Source: Nonomuraea ceibae
GTDB taxonomy: Bacteria; Actinomycetota; Actinomycetes; Streptosporangiales; Streptosporangiaceae
Assembly (NCBI RefSeq): GCF_019396325.1
Contig: NZ_JAHKRO010000025.1
Location: forward strand, 1-64,000
Length of the DNA: 64,000 nucleotides
Reading direction: 5' to 3'
A program made the translations under genes and the position numbers. The notes under the pieces were generated by a model. That model did not search any database, was not told the DNA's origin, and worked only from the letters and a program-made list of their open reading frames with translations. Shown here piece by piece: positions 9,034 through 20,814 of the stretch. Every line of letters begins with the position of its first letter. Position 1 is the first letter of the stretch.

Positions 9034-9873
9034 ATGCCTTACACGGCGGAGATCAGCCGATCAAACCCGACTTGTTTGGTCTTTCTGGTCGATCAATCCG
9101 CTTCGATGAGCGACGCCATCGGCGGCGAAGTTCCAACGAGCAAGGCGTCGGTCGTATCCGACGCCATCAACCGGCTCCTCACTGAGCTTTCGGTGAAGTG
9201 CGCCAAAGAGGAAGGCGTTCGAGACTACTTTCACGTGGCCGTGGTCGGATATGGCCACAACAACGTGGGCTCGGCGTTCGGAGGCATGCTCGCAGGCCGC
9301 GACCTCGTACCTCTCAGCCAGATCGCCGACAACCCCGCGCGCCTTGAGGAACGAGTCAAGAAGGTTCCTGACGGGGCCGGCGGCCTCGTGGAGAGCACCG
9401 TGCGATTCCCGGTGTGGATGGACCCGGTGTCCAACGGTGGAACGCCCATGCGACAGGCCCTTGAACACGCGCATCGGCTGGTAGACAGGTGGCTCGGCGA
9501 ACATCCCTCCTGCTTCCCGCCTATCGTCCTCAACTTGACTGATGGTGAGGCGAACGACGGCGACCCGACGGTTCCCGCCGCCGGCATCCGTTCCCTTGCG
9601 AGCGCAGACGGGGCCGTACTTCTGTTCAACCTGCACGTCTCCGACGCGGGAGGCTCTCCGATCACCTTCCCTGACACCGACGCCGGCCTCCCCGACAGCT
9701 ACGCGCGCACGCTGTTCGGCATGTCCAGCGTTCTGCCGCCGCACATGCGGTCCTATGCGGCGCAGGAAGGGTTCGCCACCAGCGATGGGACCCGTGGCTT
9801 CGTCTACAACGCTGACATCACATCGGTGGTGCAGTTCCTCGACATCGGCACCCGTGCGACAGACCTGCGGTAG
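9034..9873 (+). CDS. TerY-like VWA domain protein (component 1 of TerY-P-type triad)
   Basis: 279 aa. The ATG at 9034 (MPYTAEISRSNP) is preferred to an in-frame ATG at 8914 because AGGAC lies 8-9 nt upstream and family members begin here. The protein is essentially one VWA domain with a complete MIDAS: DQSAS at residues 20-24, a Thr in NGGTPM, and an Asp in LTDGEANDGD. It has no signal peptide, so it is cytoplasmic. TerY-class VWA proteins occur with a PP2C phosphatase and a kinase as a three-gene unit; the same order is seen here, with only 4 nt to the next gene. It probably scaffolds the phosphorylation pair. Confidence 0.88.
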   Translation: MPYTAEISRSNPTCLVFLVDQSASMSDAIGGEVPTSKASVVSDAINRLLTELSVKCAKEEGVRDYFHVAVVGYGHNNVGSAFGGMLAGRDLVPLSQIADNPARLEERVKKVPDGAGGLVESTVRFPVWMDPVSNGGTPMRQALEHAHRLVDRWLGEHPSCFPPIVLNLTDGEANDGDPTVPAAGIRSLASADGAVLLFNLHVSDAGGSPITFPDTDAGLPDSYARTLFGMSSVLPPHMRSYAAQEGFATSDGTRGFVYNADITSVVQFLDIGTRATDLR

Positions 9874-9877
9874 CCAG

Positions 9878-10696
9878 ATGCCGGGCAGCGTCGCCTCCTA
9901 CCACCTGCACAAGGGCGGCGGCGAGGCGGACGAGTACGAGGACGCGTACAACGTCCTTCCTCCCGTCGCGGATGATCAGACAGATCTCGTCGATCTCAGA
10001 GTCGCGCTCTCGGACGGCGCATCCGAAAGCGTTCTCGCGGGCCTCTGGGCCCGCTCACTGGTAGATCATTTTGCGAGCGTCGCCCTAGAGGCTCTGGTTT
10101 CCCCAGAGAGCTTCGGTAGAGAGGCGGTCGCGGCAGCGACTTCGTGGGACGCGATACTCAGTGGCTACGTTGCCCGGCGGGAGGCAGCCGGTCGCCCGAT
10201 TCAGTGGTACGAGGAGCCGAAGCTGAATCGTGGCGCCTATGCCACCTTGCTCGCCGTAGGATTCCGCGCGTCCAGCGGGGGAGACGGCTCGGAGCCCGAG
10301 GACGAGGGCCAGTGGTTCGCCGCCGTGATCGGTGATTGTTGCCTGTTTCAGGTTCGCGACGACTCGCTCATCACAGCGTTCCCGCTGACCGGCAGTGTGG
10401 ATTTCGGCGTGAACCCCGATCTGTTGAACAGTCGGAACCGGGACGTCCACCTCATCGCGGATCGAGTTGCCATCAGAACGGGAGGCGTGCGCCAGCAGGA
10501 CGACATTTACCTGTGCACTGACGCCATCGCCGCCTGGTTCCTGCGTGAGACCGAGAAGGGAAGCCGCCCCTGGGAGATTCTGCGGGATCTCGGGACCGCG
10601 GACGGGCAGGACTTCTCAGAGTTCATCGGGGAGAAACGGGCCAGCGGGCATATGCGTAACGACGACGTCACTCTGATCCACGTGGATGTGTGGTGA
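9878..10696 (+). CDS. PP2C-family protein phosphatase (component 2 of TerY-P-type triad)
   Basis: 272 aa, ATG 4 nt after the VWA stop. PP2C metal-site motifs are recognisable though divergent: DEYEDAYNV near the N-terminus, VALSDGASES (Asp-Gly pair), AAVIGDCCLFQVRDD, CTDAIAAWFL, and RNDDVTLIHVDVW at the end. It should remove phosphate from Ser/Thr of proteins phosphorylated by the adjacent kinase, using two metal ions. Codon use is less GC-biased than in neighbouring genes. The phosphatase assignment rests on motif order; activity is inferred. Confidence 0.85.
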   Translation: MPGSVASYHLHKGGGEADEYEDAYNVLPPVADDQTDLVDLRVALSDGASESVLAGLWARSLVDHFASVALEALVSPESFGREAVAAATSWDAILSGYVARREAAGRPIQWYEEPKLNRGAYATLLAVGFRASSGGDGSEPEDEGQWFAAVIGDCCLFQVRDDSLITAFPLTGSVDFGVNPDLLNSRNRDVHLIADRVAIRTGGVRQQDDIYLCTDAIAAWFLRETEKGSRPWEILRDLGTADGQDFSEFIGEKRASGHMRNDDVTLIHVDVW

Positions 10697-10699
10697 CGC

Positions 10700-12811
10700 A
10701 TGGCAGTAAGGCGTTTTCCCAGCGGCAGCGACTATGTCGAGGCACTGCAGAATCCAGGCCTTTGCTTCCTGGACACAACGCTACGGTCAGCGACCCTGCA
10801 AACCGACAAGCTGGGGCGACCCAAGCCCATTTCTGGAAATTTCGCCAGCGTCTTCTCCGTCCAGACATCGGCCGGCAAGCGATATGCGGTCAAGTGCTTC
10901 ACCAGGGACGTTCCTGACCAGGAGAGGCGTTACCGAGCGGTGAGCGATCATCTCAGGCCGCTCCCGAACCGCTGGAAGATGGGGTTCGACTACCTGCCCT
11001 CCGGCATCATGGTGCTCGGGCAGAGATATCCGATCCTCCGTATGGAGTGGATCGAAGCGATCAGTCTGATCCGCTGGATCGAAGACCACCTCAACGACCA
11101 GGCCGCGCTGTTCGGCTTGGCCGGACGTTTCGCCGACTTGGCCACCGATCTGCATGAGGCGGGGGTCGCCCACGGGGATCTTCAGCACGGAAACCTGCTT
11201 GTGGCGGCCGACGGCACTCTGAAGCTTGTCGACTATGACGGCATGTACGTCCCAGCTCTCAATGGCTTCGCCGCAACGGAACGAGGTCATCGTCACTACC
11301 AGTCTCCGAACCGAACGGGCACGGACTTCGGCCCGGAGCTGGACCGGTTCTCCATCTGGCTGATCTACCTGTCGCTGATCGCAGTCGCGCTCGATCCCAC
11401 GCTGTGGCAGATCCTGCATGACCGGGGCGGTGAGCACCTGCTGCTGACCGATGAGGACTTTGCTGACACGAGGGCCTCGACCCGGATGGCTGCTCTGGTC
11501 GGGCATCAGATGGATGACATCAACCGTCTGGCCACCTTTGTTGGGGACCTCGCGTCACGGCCGCTGTCCGTTCTTCCTCCCCTGACTCCCCTGCAGACCG
11601 TCACCGTTTCTCCGGTCAGCTTGATCCAGACCGGCGGGCAGACACCCGGATCGGTTCCCGCGGGGCTTCCGACCTGGATGAGCGGGCATATGGAGTCGCC
11701 TCCTCCTCCACCTCTCGTTACATTCCAGAACCACCGCGGCGCCCTGCGTGTTGCCCGGCTTGCCCTCCTAGGGTTCTGCGTAGCCATGGCGCTCGTGGTG
11801 TGGCTGGCCGGTCTCCCTCTTGCCGCCGCGTTAGTGGGGCCGTTCCTCGGCCTGCTCGCCATAAGGGCTGTCTACGCCACACGCCCTGAGCCCAGAGCAC
11901 GGAAGGCCATCGCCTCTCGACTGGCTCGATCACGCCGGCAAGCGAGAAAGACCCTCAAGATGGCGGCTAACGCCGAGAAGGCACGTGACAGGGTCCAGGC
12001 CAGGAATGTCAAGCGCGCTGAGGCCAACGCGAAAGAACTTCAAGTGCTCCAGGAGAGACAAAAGAGAGAGCTTGGAACATTCGACCGGGCGACAGCGCAG
12101 CAACTCAATCCCTTCGACGGCCAGCTACAGATTCTGACCAGCAGGAAGTCGGACGAACTCCGGCATGCTCTGGAGGTCCTCCAAGGGCAACAAGTGACCC
12201 TCTATTTGAGACGCATCAAACTGCGTGCGGGATCTATATCCGGCATCGGCGAGACAACTGTGGCCAAACTGGCGGTTTGCGGAATATCAACTCCGGCCGA
12301 TTTCGTTGGTGCCCACGTTGCCACTGGACATCAAAACCCAGAGATCCGCCTGACCCTGCAGAATGGCGATGCAGTCCGCGTGCCAGGCGTCGGGCAGGCA
12401 CGCGCGGCGGCGCTGCTCGAGTGGCGCGAGACGCACCTGAGGGAGGCCATGCGGCAGCCGTCCATTCCGAGGGTACTGCCCACCGTCCAGCGCAACGCCA
12501 TCGAAGCGCGCTTCGCCGCCGAGGAAGCCTCGGTCCTGGACAAACGTTCCCGCCTCCAACAGGAGCGCGGCAAGGCCCGCGCCGATCTCGCTCGTCGGCA
12601 AGTGGAGGCGCTGCGAAAGTTGACTGACCAGCACAGCGCCGACGTACAAAGTGCCGCGCAGGCTCTCCAAGACGCTAACCAGCGGCTCTCGGCAACGCGC
12701 GCTGAACAGCAGGCGAGGGTTCAGGAGGAACAATCTGTGATCCGCGAGGTGACCGCTTACCGCCAGATCTCCTATGTCCGATTCTTGCGCGATGCCCTCG
12801 TCGGGAAGTGA
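10700..12811 (+). CDS. Protein kinase fused to membrane segment, coiled coils and helix-hairpin-helix (component 3 of TerY-P-type triad)
   Basis: 703 aa, ATG 3 nt after the phosphatase stop. The N-terminal kinase-like domain has the ATP-binding Lys65 (RYAVKCF), catalytic loop HGDLQHGN (158-165) with Asp160 and Asn165, and the metal site DYDG (178-181) replacing DFG. A proline-rich linker (290-340) leads to two predicted membrane helices (about 352-392). Charged coiled coils follow (400-460 and 600-685), flanking a helix-hairpin-helix pair (GISGIGETT-like at 512-520 and VPGVGQARAAALLEW at 561-575), a DNA-binding motif. It is thus a membrane-tethered kinase with a nucleic-acid-sensing tail, the likely effector or sensor of the triad. 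Confidence 0.87.
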   Translation: MAVRRFPSGSDYVEALQNPGLCFLDTTLRSATLQTDKLGRPKPISGNFASVFSVQTSAGKRYAVKCFTRDVPDQERRYRAVSDHLRPLPNRWKMGFDYLPSGIMVLGQRYPILRMEWIEAISLIRWIEDHLNDQAALFGLAGRFADLATDLHEAGVAHGDLQHGNLLVAADGTLKLVDYDGMYVPALNGFAATERGHRHYQSPNRTGTDFGPELDRFSIWLIYLSLIAVALDPTLWQILHDRGGEHLLLTDEDFADTRASTRMAALVGHQMDDINRLATFVGDLASRPLSVLPPLTPLQTVTVSPVSLIQTGGQTPGSVPAGLPTWMSGHMESPPPPPLVTFQNHRGALRVARLALLGFCVAMALVVWLAGLPLAAALVGPFLGLLAIRAVYATRPEPRARKAIASRLARSRRQARKTLKMAANAEKARDRVQARNVKRAEANAKELQVLQERQKRELGTFDRATAQQLNPFDGQLQILTSRKSDELRHALEVLQGQQVTLYLRRIKLRAGSISGIGETTVAKLAVCGISTPADFVGAHVATGHQNPEIRLTLQNGDAVRVPGVGQARAAALLEWRETHLREAMRQPSIPRVLPTVQRNAIEARFAAEEASVLDKRSRLQQERGKARADLARRQVEALRKLTDQHSADVQSAAQALQDANQRLSATRAEQQARVQEEQSVIREVTAYRQISYVRFLRDALVGK

Positions 12812-13015
12812 TCCGGCCTCCGGCGATTGACCGTTTACCGCGAGCACAGACGGCGGGCTGGGAACTCTGGGGCACGAACTGAACGCCCGGACAAAGGGCG
12901 GCGCTGCTCCTGCGATGGGCTGCAACCCCAGGATCAGGGTTGTCCGATTGCGTCTTCCACGGTTAAAGCGATGACTCCCGCGCTCTCAGCAGAATTCGAC
13001 GCCTGCGAATCCCCT

Positions 13016-13061
13016 GCGGAAAGCAGGTGTTGCTTCGGGGGCGGCGAAAGAGCCTTTCCGC
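13016..13061. terminator. Inverted repeat between kinase gene and methyltransferase pseudogene
   Basis: Perfect 8-bp arms GCGGAAAG (13016-13023) and CTTTCCGC (13054-13061) enclose 30 nt, within which AAGCA/TGCTT (13021-13035) can form an alternative hairpin. It lies between convergent genes and could act as a bidirectional terminator. The 256 nt from 12812 to 13067 otherwise hold nothing recognisable. Confidence 0.35.
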
Positions 13062-13067
13062 TGGAGG

Positions 13068-13965
13068 TCAGCCGTGGGTGTGGCGCCAGAGGATGATGGT
13101 CTCTTGTGAACGGGCGGCCATGAGGGGGTCCGTGGGGTCGGAGGCGCGGGGGTGCACGGGGCGGGTGTCGAGGCGGTCCTTGATGCGCAGCCCCGCCGCC
13201 GAGACCGCCGCCCCGAGGTCGCCGGGCTCTCGGAGGCCGAGGCGTTCGGCGAGGTCGGACAGCACCAGCCGGCCTTCGCCGCCCGGCTCCAGGTGGTCGC
13301 CGAGGCCGTCGAGGAAGCCGGTGAGCATGCGGCCGCCCGGGTCGTGGACGGCGTGGTCGAGCGCCGCGACGGGCCAGGAGGGCCGCCAGCACTCCGGTGC
13401 CGGTGCCGATGTCGAAGGCGGCGCGTCCGGACGGCAGGGGCGCCTCGGCGACCAGGTTCACGTACTCGCCGCGTACCGGGGAGAAGACACCGTGGAGGGG
13501 TGGATGCGGTCGCCGAGGGCGGGGACGTCGACGCCCTTGCGGAGCCATTCGTGGGCGCCGAGGAGTTCGCGGTGCGGGGTGACGGCGGGGCCGGTCGCGG
13601 GTCCGTACACCTGCTCGCAGGCCTCGCGGACGTCGGGGGCGCGGCGCAGCGGGATGGTGTGGCCGGCGTCGAGCGGGACGAGGAGCATGCCGAGGGTGCG
13701 CCCGCTGTGACCGGGCTGGGCGGTAGCGGTGGAAGCCGGCTCCGGCGGGGGCGGGTGCGCAGCGGCGGCCGAGCGCGCCGAGGAGCTGGCGGGCGTTGTG
13801 GAAGTCGCCCCGCCAGAGCAGGGCGGTGCCTTCGCAGGCCAGCCGGTAGGCGGTGGCGGCGTTCGTCCGGTCGCAGGCCGGCGCCATGCGGGCGGGTGGT
13901 CGCGCTCCGGCGGCCGATCGCCAGGCCGCTTCGCATTGTCGTCCTGCTTCTGTCCACCGAATCAT
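13068..13965 (-). pseudogene. Class I SAM-dependent methyltransferase pseudogene (frameshifts and internal deletion)
   Basis: Segments of one methyltransferase are spread over two frames. Frame A from ATG 13965 gives MIRWTEAGRQ, then ALLWRGDFHNARQLLGALG and FHRYRPARSQRA. Near 13700 the frame shifts to B (MLLVPLDAGHTIPLRRAPDV, AHEWLRKGVDVPALGDRIHP). Near 13500 it returns to A (GVFSPVRGEYVNLVAEAPLP, FDIGTGTGVLAALLARRGA). Near 13360 it jumps to B (LDHAVHDPGGRMLTGFLDGL, then to the TGA at 13068). At the last jump roughly 60 codons expected between the GTGTG SAM motif and the C-terminal strand, including the NPPW-type catalytic motif, are absent. The gene cannot make an active enzyme. Confidence 0.82.
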
Positions 13966-14027
13966 CAGGTCTCGGCCGTTTCACGCCGGAGGGGGCGTGG
14001 CGAGCGGTTCTCCCGGATGCTACTTTC

Positions 14028-14039
14028 TATACGCGTATA
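14028..14039. promoter_or_regulatory. 12-bp palindrome TATACGCGTATA upstream of hemerythrin gene
   Basis: A perfect 12-bp palindrome lies 22 nt before the hemerythrin ATG in an AT-rich island (ctttc, palindrome, aaaaaatag), and is followed by a GGAAGGGG ribosome site. Its position over the expected -10/transcription start suggests a repressor operator. The regulator is not identified. Confidence 0.45.
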
Positions 14040-14061
14040 AAAAATAGACGGAAGGGGTAGT

Positions 14062-14472
14062 ATGACGGAGCGGATGGTCGCGCTGGGTGACGAGCTGGTG
14101 AAGCTGCACGACGGGTTCCGGCGGCAGCTCGCCGCCCTGCGCCAAGGGACTCAGGGGGCGCCGGAGCTGCGGGAGCACTGCCTGGCGTTCTGCGACGCGC
14201 TGCACGCGCACCACGAGGGCGAGGACTCGGTGCTGTTCCCGCACCTGGACGGCGAGCACCCCGAGCTGGCGGAGGTGCTGGCGCGGCTGCGGGCGGAACA
14301 TCACGTGGTGGCCGGGCTGCTCGCCCGCGTCCGCGCCCTCAGCGGCGCCGGTGACCGCGTCCGGGAGGAGCTGGACCGGCTGGCCACCGAGCTGGAGGCG
14401 CACCTCGACTACGAGGAGGAGCAGCTCGTCCCCCTGCTCAATCGCCTGACCACGGTCCCCGAAGGGCTCTGA
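14062..14472 (+). CDS. Hemerythrin/HHE cation-binding domain protein
   Basis: 136 aa, one HHE domain. Candidate di-iron ligands are in order: LHDGFRRQ (His), HAHHEGEDSVLFPHL (His, Glu, His), RAEHHVV (His) and HLDYEEEQLVPLL (His, Glu, Glu). Family members bind O2, NO or iron and often act in oxidative or nitrosative stress. ATG 14062 has GGAAGGGG 6-13 nt upstream. It is monocistronic, with a palindrome in its promoter, and convergent with the DUF3224 gene 13 nt away. A promoter-proximal decayed methyltransferase lies on the other strand. Confidence 0.88.
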   Translation: MTERMVALGDELVKLHDGFRRQLAALRQGTQGAPELREHCLAFCDALHAHHEGEDSVLFPHLDGEHPELAEVLARLRAEHHVVAGLLARVRALSGAGDRVREELDRLATELEAHLDYEEEQLVPLLNRLTTVPEGL

Positions 14473-14485
14473 CGGCGGGGGCGGC

Positions 14486-14884
14486 TCAGCCTGCCAGCGT
14501 GTAGTCGAAGGTGTAGGAGTGGGCGCCGTCGGGCGCGATGCCGATCGTCATCTCGCCGCGCAGCCCGGCCAGCTCGCCGGTGCCGGAGTCGGGGACGACG
14601 CTGACCCGCAGCGACTGGGCGCCCCGGTCGTCGGCGGCGCTGTGCTGGACGACGAAGGAGCCCTTGCGGCCGTGCAGGACTCCGTCGACGCGTTCGACGG
14701 CCACGTACGCCTTCGACTCCGCCACCGGCGTGGACACCACCGTGAGGTGGACGACGCTGGTGGCGGTCAGGTCGCCGTGGAAGGTCTTGCTCATCGAGAC
14801 GCGCCCGAGCGAGACGCCGTCGCGGTCGTCGAAGGGCGGCTCGGCGTTCCAGCCGGCGGTGTCGAAGGGTCCTTGTGCGATCAT
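14486..14884 (-). CDS. DUF3224 domain protein
   Basis: 132 aa, the usual size for DUF3224 proteins, which fold as small beta-barrels. Family features are the N-terminal WNAEPPFDDRDGVSLGR, VSMSKTFHGDLTATSVV, VERVDGVLHGRKGSFVVQHS and the ending AHSYTFDYTL. No signal peptide is present and function is unknown. ATG 14884 is kept because family members include the segment before MSKTF. The LLM oxidoreductase stops 35 nt on its 5' side (14920), so they may be co-transcribed. Confidence 0.82.
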   Translation of the reverse strand: MIAQGPFDTAGWNAEPPFDDRDGVSLGRVSMSKTFHGDLTATSVVHLTVVSTPVAESKAYVAVERVDGVLHGRKGSFVVQHSAADDRGAQSLRVSVVPDSGTGELAGLRGEMTIGIAPDGAHSYTFDYTLAG

Positions 14885-14919
14885 GCGCCCAGCATGCCGG
14901 TCATACCTGTCAGGTCCGG

Positions 14920-15693
14920 TCAGGTACCGGCGAGGCGTTCCACGACGGGCGCGAAGGCGTCGATGCGGTCGGCCGGGACGGTCACGTACGACACGCCGAG
15001 CTTGTCCCTGCGCCTGGTCAGCGTCTCGACGATCTGGTCAGGGCCGCCGGGCAGCACGCCGACGGCGTCGTCGCCGGGCGGGCCGAACCGGGCGGTCAGC
15101 CAGGCGGGCAGCTCCTCGCCGACGGCGGCGACGTTGACGTTCAGCTCCAGGTCGTCGAAGCGGTCGCCGGCCAGCTCGTACAGCTCGTCGAGGCGGGCGG
15201 CGAGCTGCGCCTCGGTGCCGTTGGGCGGCAGCGCGACCGCGACCGTGGCCGCCCGCGCCGCGGCGATGCGCAGCAGCCGGGAGCCGGCGGCGGCGATGAG
15301 GACCGGCACGTCCTCGACGGCGTCGGCGGTGGCGGCGACCTGCTCGATCCGCTGCCCGGGGGTGCCGAAGGAGAGGCCGAGCCGGGCGGCGTCGGCCTCG
15401 GCGTGCGCCCGGCCGGCGCCCAGGCCGAGCTCGAAGCGGCCGCCGCTGAGCTCGCGCAGCGTGGCCGCCTCCCAGGCGACGGCCTGCGGGTGGCGCAGCG
15501 GGGCGCAGAGCACGTACGTGCCGACGCGCAGCGTGGTGGTGGCGGTCGCCGCGGCGGCGCAGGCGGCGAACGGCGCCAGCGTGTCGGGGACCAGCAGCGT
15601 CGAGTAGCCGAGGCTTTCGGCGCGCCGGGCGAGGCCGGCCCAGTCGGGCGAGCGGCCGGCGACGACGCCGAACCGGAAGGCATGGGGGATCAT
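14920..15693 (-). CDS. LLM-class F420-dependent oxidoreductase
   Basis: 257 aa TIM-barrel, shorter than most luciferase-like monooxygenases but typical of the short F420-dependent subgroup. Seen motifs: FRFGVVAGRSPDWAGLARRA at the N-terminus, ESLGYSTLLVPDTL, RVGTYVLCAPLRHP, and RFELGLGAGRAHAEA. These enzymes use deazaflavin F420 to reduce or oxidise small molecules in the cytoplasm. The substrate is not predictable. It is on the same strand as, and 117 nt downstream of, the alditol oxidase, but a repeat and probable transcript end separate them. Confidence 0.85.
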   Translation of the reverse strand: MIPHAFRFGVVAGRSPDWAGLARRAESLGYSTLLVPDTLAPFAACAAAATATTTLRVGTYVLCAPLRHPQAVAWEAATLRELSGGRFELGLGAGRAHAEADAARLGLSFGTPGQRIEQVAATADAVEDVPVLIAAAGSRLLRIAAARAATVAVALPPNGTEAQLAARLDELYELAGDRFDDLELNVNVAAVGEELPAWLTARFGPPGDDAVGVLPGGPDQIVETLTRRRDKLGVSYVTVPADRIDAFAPVVERLAGT

Positions 15694-15784
15694 GCCCTAT
15701 ACGATCGCCCGCCGGCCGCCCCGGCGCATCGTCCGCCGGACCGGTCCCGCCGTACGCCGCCGGACGCAAGCCCGGCCGCGCACG

Positions 15785-18493
<2,709 letters not shown>

Positions 18494-18497
<4 letters not shown>

Positions 18498-19141
18498 CGC
18501 GGGCTCCTCTGTCCGTAGACGTTCTGATAGCGGTCGTACAGGCGGTCGACGTCGTCGCGGGCGATCGGCAGCGGCTCGCCGAGCTGGCGGGCGACGTGCA
18601 CGGTACGGGCCACGTCCTCGCACATCACGGCGGCCTTGACGGCGGCCTCGGGCGTCTTGCCGATGGTGAACACGCCGTGGTTGCGCATGAGCACGGCGGG
18701 CGAGCGGTGGCCCTTGAGCGTCTCGACGATGCCCTGGCCGATGGAGTCGTCGCCGATCAGCGCGAACGGCCCGACGGGGATCTCGCCGCCGAACTCGTCG
18801 GCCATCGCGGTCAGCACGCACGGGATGGCCTCGCCGCGCGCCGCCCACGCCGAGGCGTAGGTGGAGTGGGTGTGCACCACGCCGCCGACCTCGGGCAGGT
18901 TGCGGTAGACGTAGGCGTGCGCGGCGGTGTCGCTGGACGGCGCGTGCGCGCCCTCGACGAGGTTGCCGTCGAGGTCGCAGACCACCATGTTCTCCGGCGA
19001 CAGCTCGTCGTAGGAGACGCCGGAGGGCTTGATGACGAACAGGTCCTCGCCGGGGACGCGGCCGGAGACGTTGCCCGCCGTCCAGGCCACCAGGTTGTAG
19101 CGGACCAGCTCGGCGTGCAGGTCGCTGACGGTCTTCCTCAT
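18494..19141 (-). CDS. araD: L-ribulose-5-phosphate 4-epimerase
   Basis: 215 aa class II aldolase/epimerase, a little shorter than E. coli AraD (231). Visible motifs: TAGNVSGR (phosphate/substrate loop), [23 protein letters not shown] with the conserved Asp, and metal ligands in [12 protein letters not shown] and [10 protein letters not shown]. It converts L-ribulose-5-P to D-xylulose-5-P. ATG 19141 overlaps the araB stop (ATGA) and its own stop overlaps the araA TTG, so the three enzymes are translationally coupled. Confidence 0.96.
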
Positions 19142-20814
19142 GCTCTGGCCTCGTTCCTGATCGCGCGCAGCCGGTGCAGCGCCTTTCCGTCGCCGAAGTG
19201 CTCGTGCAGGTCCCGGTACTCGGCGTAGAGCCGGTCGTAGGCGTCGGCCCTGGCCTCGTCCGGCACGTACGCGGCCTCGGTGCGCTTGCCCATGGCCGCG
19301 GCGGCGGCCTGGATGTCGTCGTAGGCGCCCGCCGCGACGGCGGCGTGGATGGCCGAGCCGAGGGCGGGGCCCTGGTCGGAGCCGATCACCGACAGCGGGC
19401 GGCGCAGCACGTCGGCGTAGACCTGCATGAGGAAGGGGTTCTTTAGCAGGCCGCCGGCGACGACGAACTCCTCGACGGGGACGCCGGACTTCTCGAACGT
19501 CTCCACGATGGTCCGCGCGCCGTAGGCGGTGGCCTCGATGAGGGCCCGGTAGACGTCCTCGGGCCTGGTGGCGAGGGTCTGGCCGAGGACGACGCCGGAC
19601 AGGTTGTGGTCCACCAGGACGGACCGGTTGCCGCCGAACCAGTCGAGGGCGACCAGGCCGTGCTGGCCGACGGCCTGCTCGGCGGCCAGCGCGGTCAGGT
19701 GGGCGTGCACGCTGACGCCCTGCTCGGCGGCCCGCCGGGTGTAGGCGGCGGGCACGAACGCGTCGACGAACCAGGCGAAGATGTCGCCCACGGCCGACTG
19801 CCCGGCCTCGTAGCCCCACAGGCCGGGCACGATGCCGTCGCGGACGACGCCGCACATGCCGGGCACCTCGGCGAGCCGGTCGCTGGGCATGATGTGGCAG
19901 GTGGAGGTGCCCATGATGGCGACCATCCGGCCTGGGGCGACGGCGTCCGCGGCGGCGGCGGTGACGTGCGCGTCCACGTTGCCGACGGCGACGGCGACGC
20001 CTTCGGGCAGCCCGGTCCAGGCGGCGGCGCGCGCGGACAGGGTGCCGGCGGGCGCGCCGAGCGCGGCCAGCCGGACGCCCTTGCCGGCGTCCTCGCCGAC
20101 CTGGCCGGTGGCGAGCTTGCCGGTGAAGCCGGCGAACGCGGGGTTCAGCTCGGCGAGGAAGTCCTCGGACGGGTAGCCGCCGTCCTGGAAGATCCCCTTG
20201 TAGCCGGCGGTGCAGATGTTGCGGCTCTCGACGCCGGTGAGCTGCCAGACGATCCAGTCGGCGGCCTCGATCCACCGCTCGGCGCGCTCGTACGTGCCGG
20301 GGTCCTCCTCCAGGACCTGGAGGGCCTTGGCGAACTCCCACTCGGAGGAGATCTTGCCGCCGTAGCGGGGCAGCCAGCTCTCGCCGCGCCGGGCGGCCAG
20401 CGCGTTGATGCGGTCGGCGTGCGGCTGGGCGGCGTGGTGCTTCCACAGCTTGGGCCAGGCGTGCGGCAGCTCGGGGGTCTCGAAGCAGAGCGGCGTGCCG
20501 TCGGCCGTGGCGGGCAGCACGGTGCAGGCGGTGAAGTCGGTGCCGATGCCGATCACGTCGGCGGGTGACACCCCGGCCGCCGCGACGGCCGAGGGGACGG
20601 CGACGCGCAGCACGTCGATCCAGTCCTGCGGCGACTGCAGCGCCCAGTCGGGCCCGAGCCGGACGTCCGAGCCGGGCAGCTCGCGCTCGATGACGCCGTG
20701 GGCGTACTCGTGGACGGCGCTGCCCAGCTCGGCGCCGTCGGACACGCGGACCACCACGGCGCGTCCGGAGAGCGTGCCGAAGTCCACGCCGACCACGAAC
20801 TTGTTAGCGTTCAC
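19138..20814 (-). CDS. araB: L-ribulokinase (FGGY family)
   Basis: 558 aa from the GTG at 20814, chosen over an in-frame ATG at 20826 because GGAG lies 6 nt upstream of the GTG and none precedes the ATG. The sequence begins [20 protein letters not shown], the AraB ATPase phosphate-1 motif. Other AraB features are [48 protein letters not shown], and the adenosine-site [20 protein letters not shown]. It phosphorylates L-ribulose. A LacI-type operator overlaps the start codon, so repressor binding would block initiation of this part of the operon directly. Confidence 0.96.
   Translation of the reverse strand: MNANKFVVGVDFGTLSGRAVVVRVSDGAELGSAVHEYAHGVIERELPGSDVRLGPDWALQSPQDWIDVLRVAVPSAVAAAGVSPADVIGIGTDFTACTVLPATADGTPLCFETPELPHAWPKLWKHHAAQPHADRINALAARRGESWLPRYGGKISSEWEFAKALQVLEEDPGTYERAERWIEAADWIVWQLTGVESRNICTAGYKGIFQDGGYPSEDFLAELNPAFAGFTGKLATGQVGEDAGKGVRLAALGAPAGTLSARAAAWTGLPEGVAVAVGNVDAHVTAAAADAVAPGRMVAIMGTSTCHIMPSDRLAEVPGMCGVVRDGIVPGLWGYEAGQSAVGDIFAWFVDAFVPAAYTRRAAEQGVSVHAHLTALAAEQAVGQHGLVALDWFGGNRSVLVDHNLSGVVLGQTLATRPEDVYRALIEATAYGARTIVETFEKSGVPVEEFVVAGGLLKNPFLMQVYADVLRRPLSVIGSDQGPALGSAIHAAVAAGAYDDIQAAAAAMGKRTEAAYVPDEARADAYDRLYAEYRDLHEHFGDGKALHRLRAIRNEARA

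Noticed and set aside
12812-13067. Attachment site or direct repeats flanking the TerY-P-type island
   Set aside because: Comparison by eye of 8875-8935 with this stretch showed no shared repeat.
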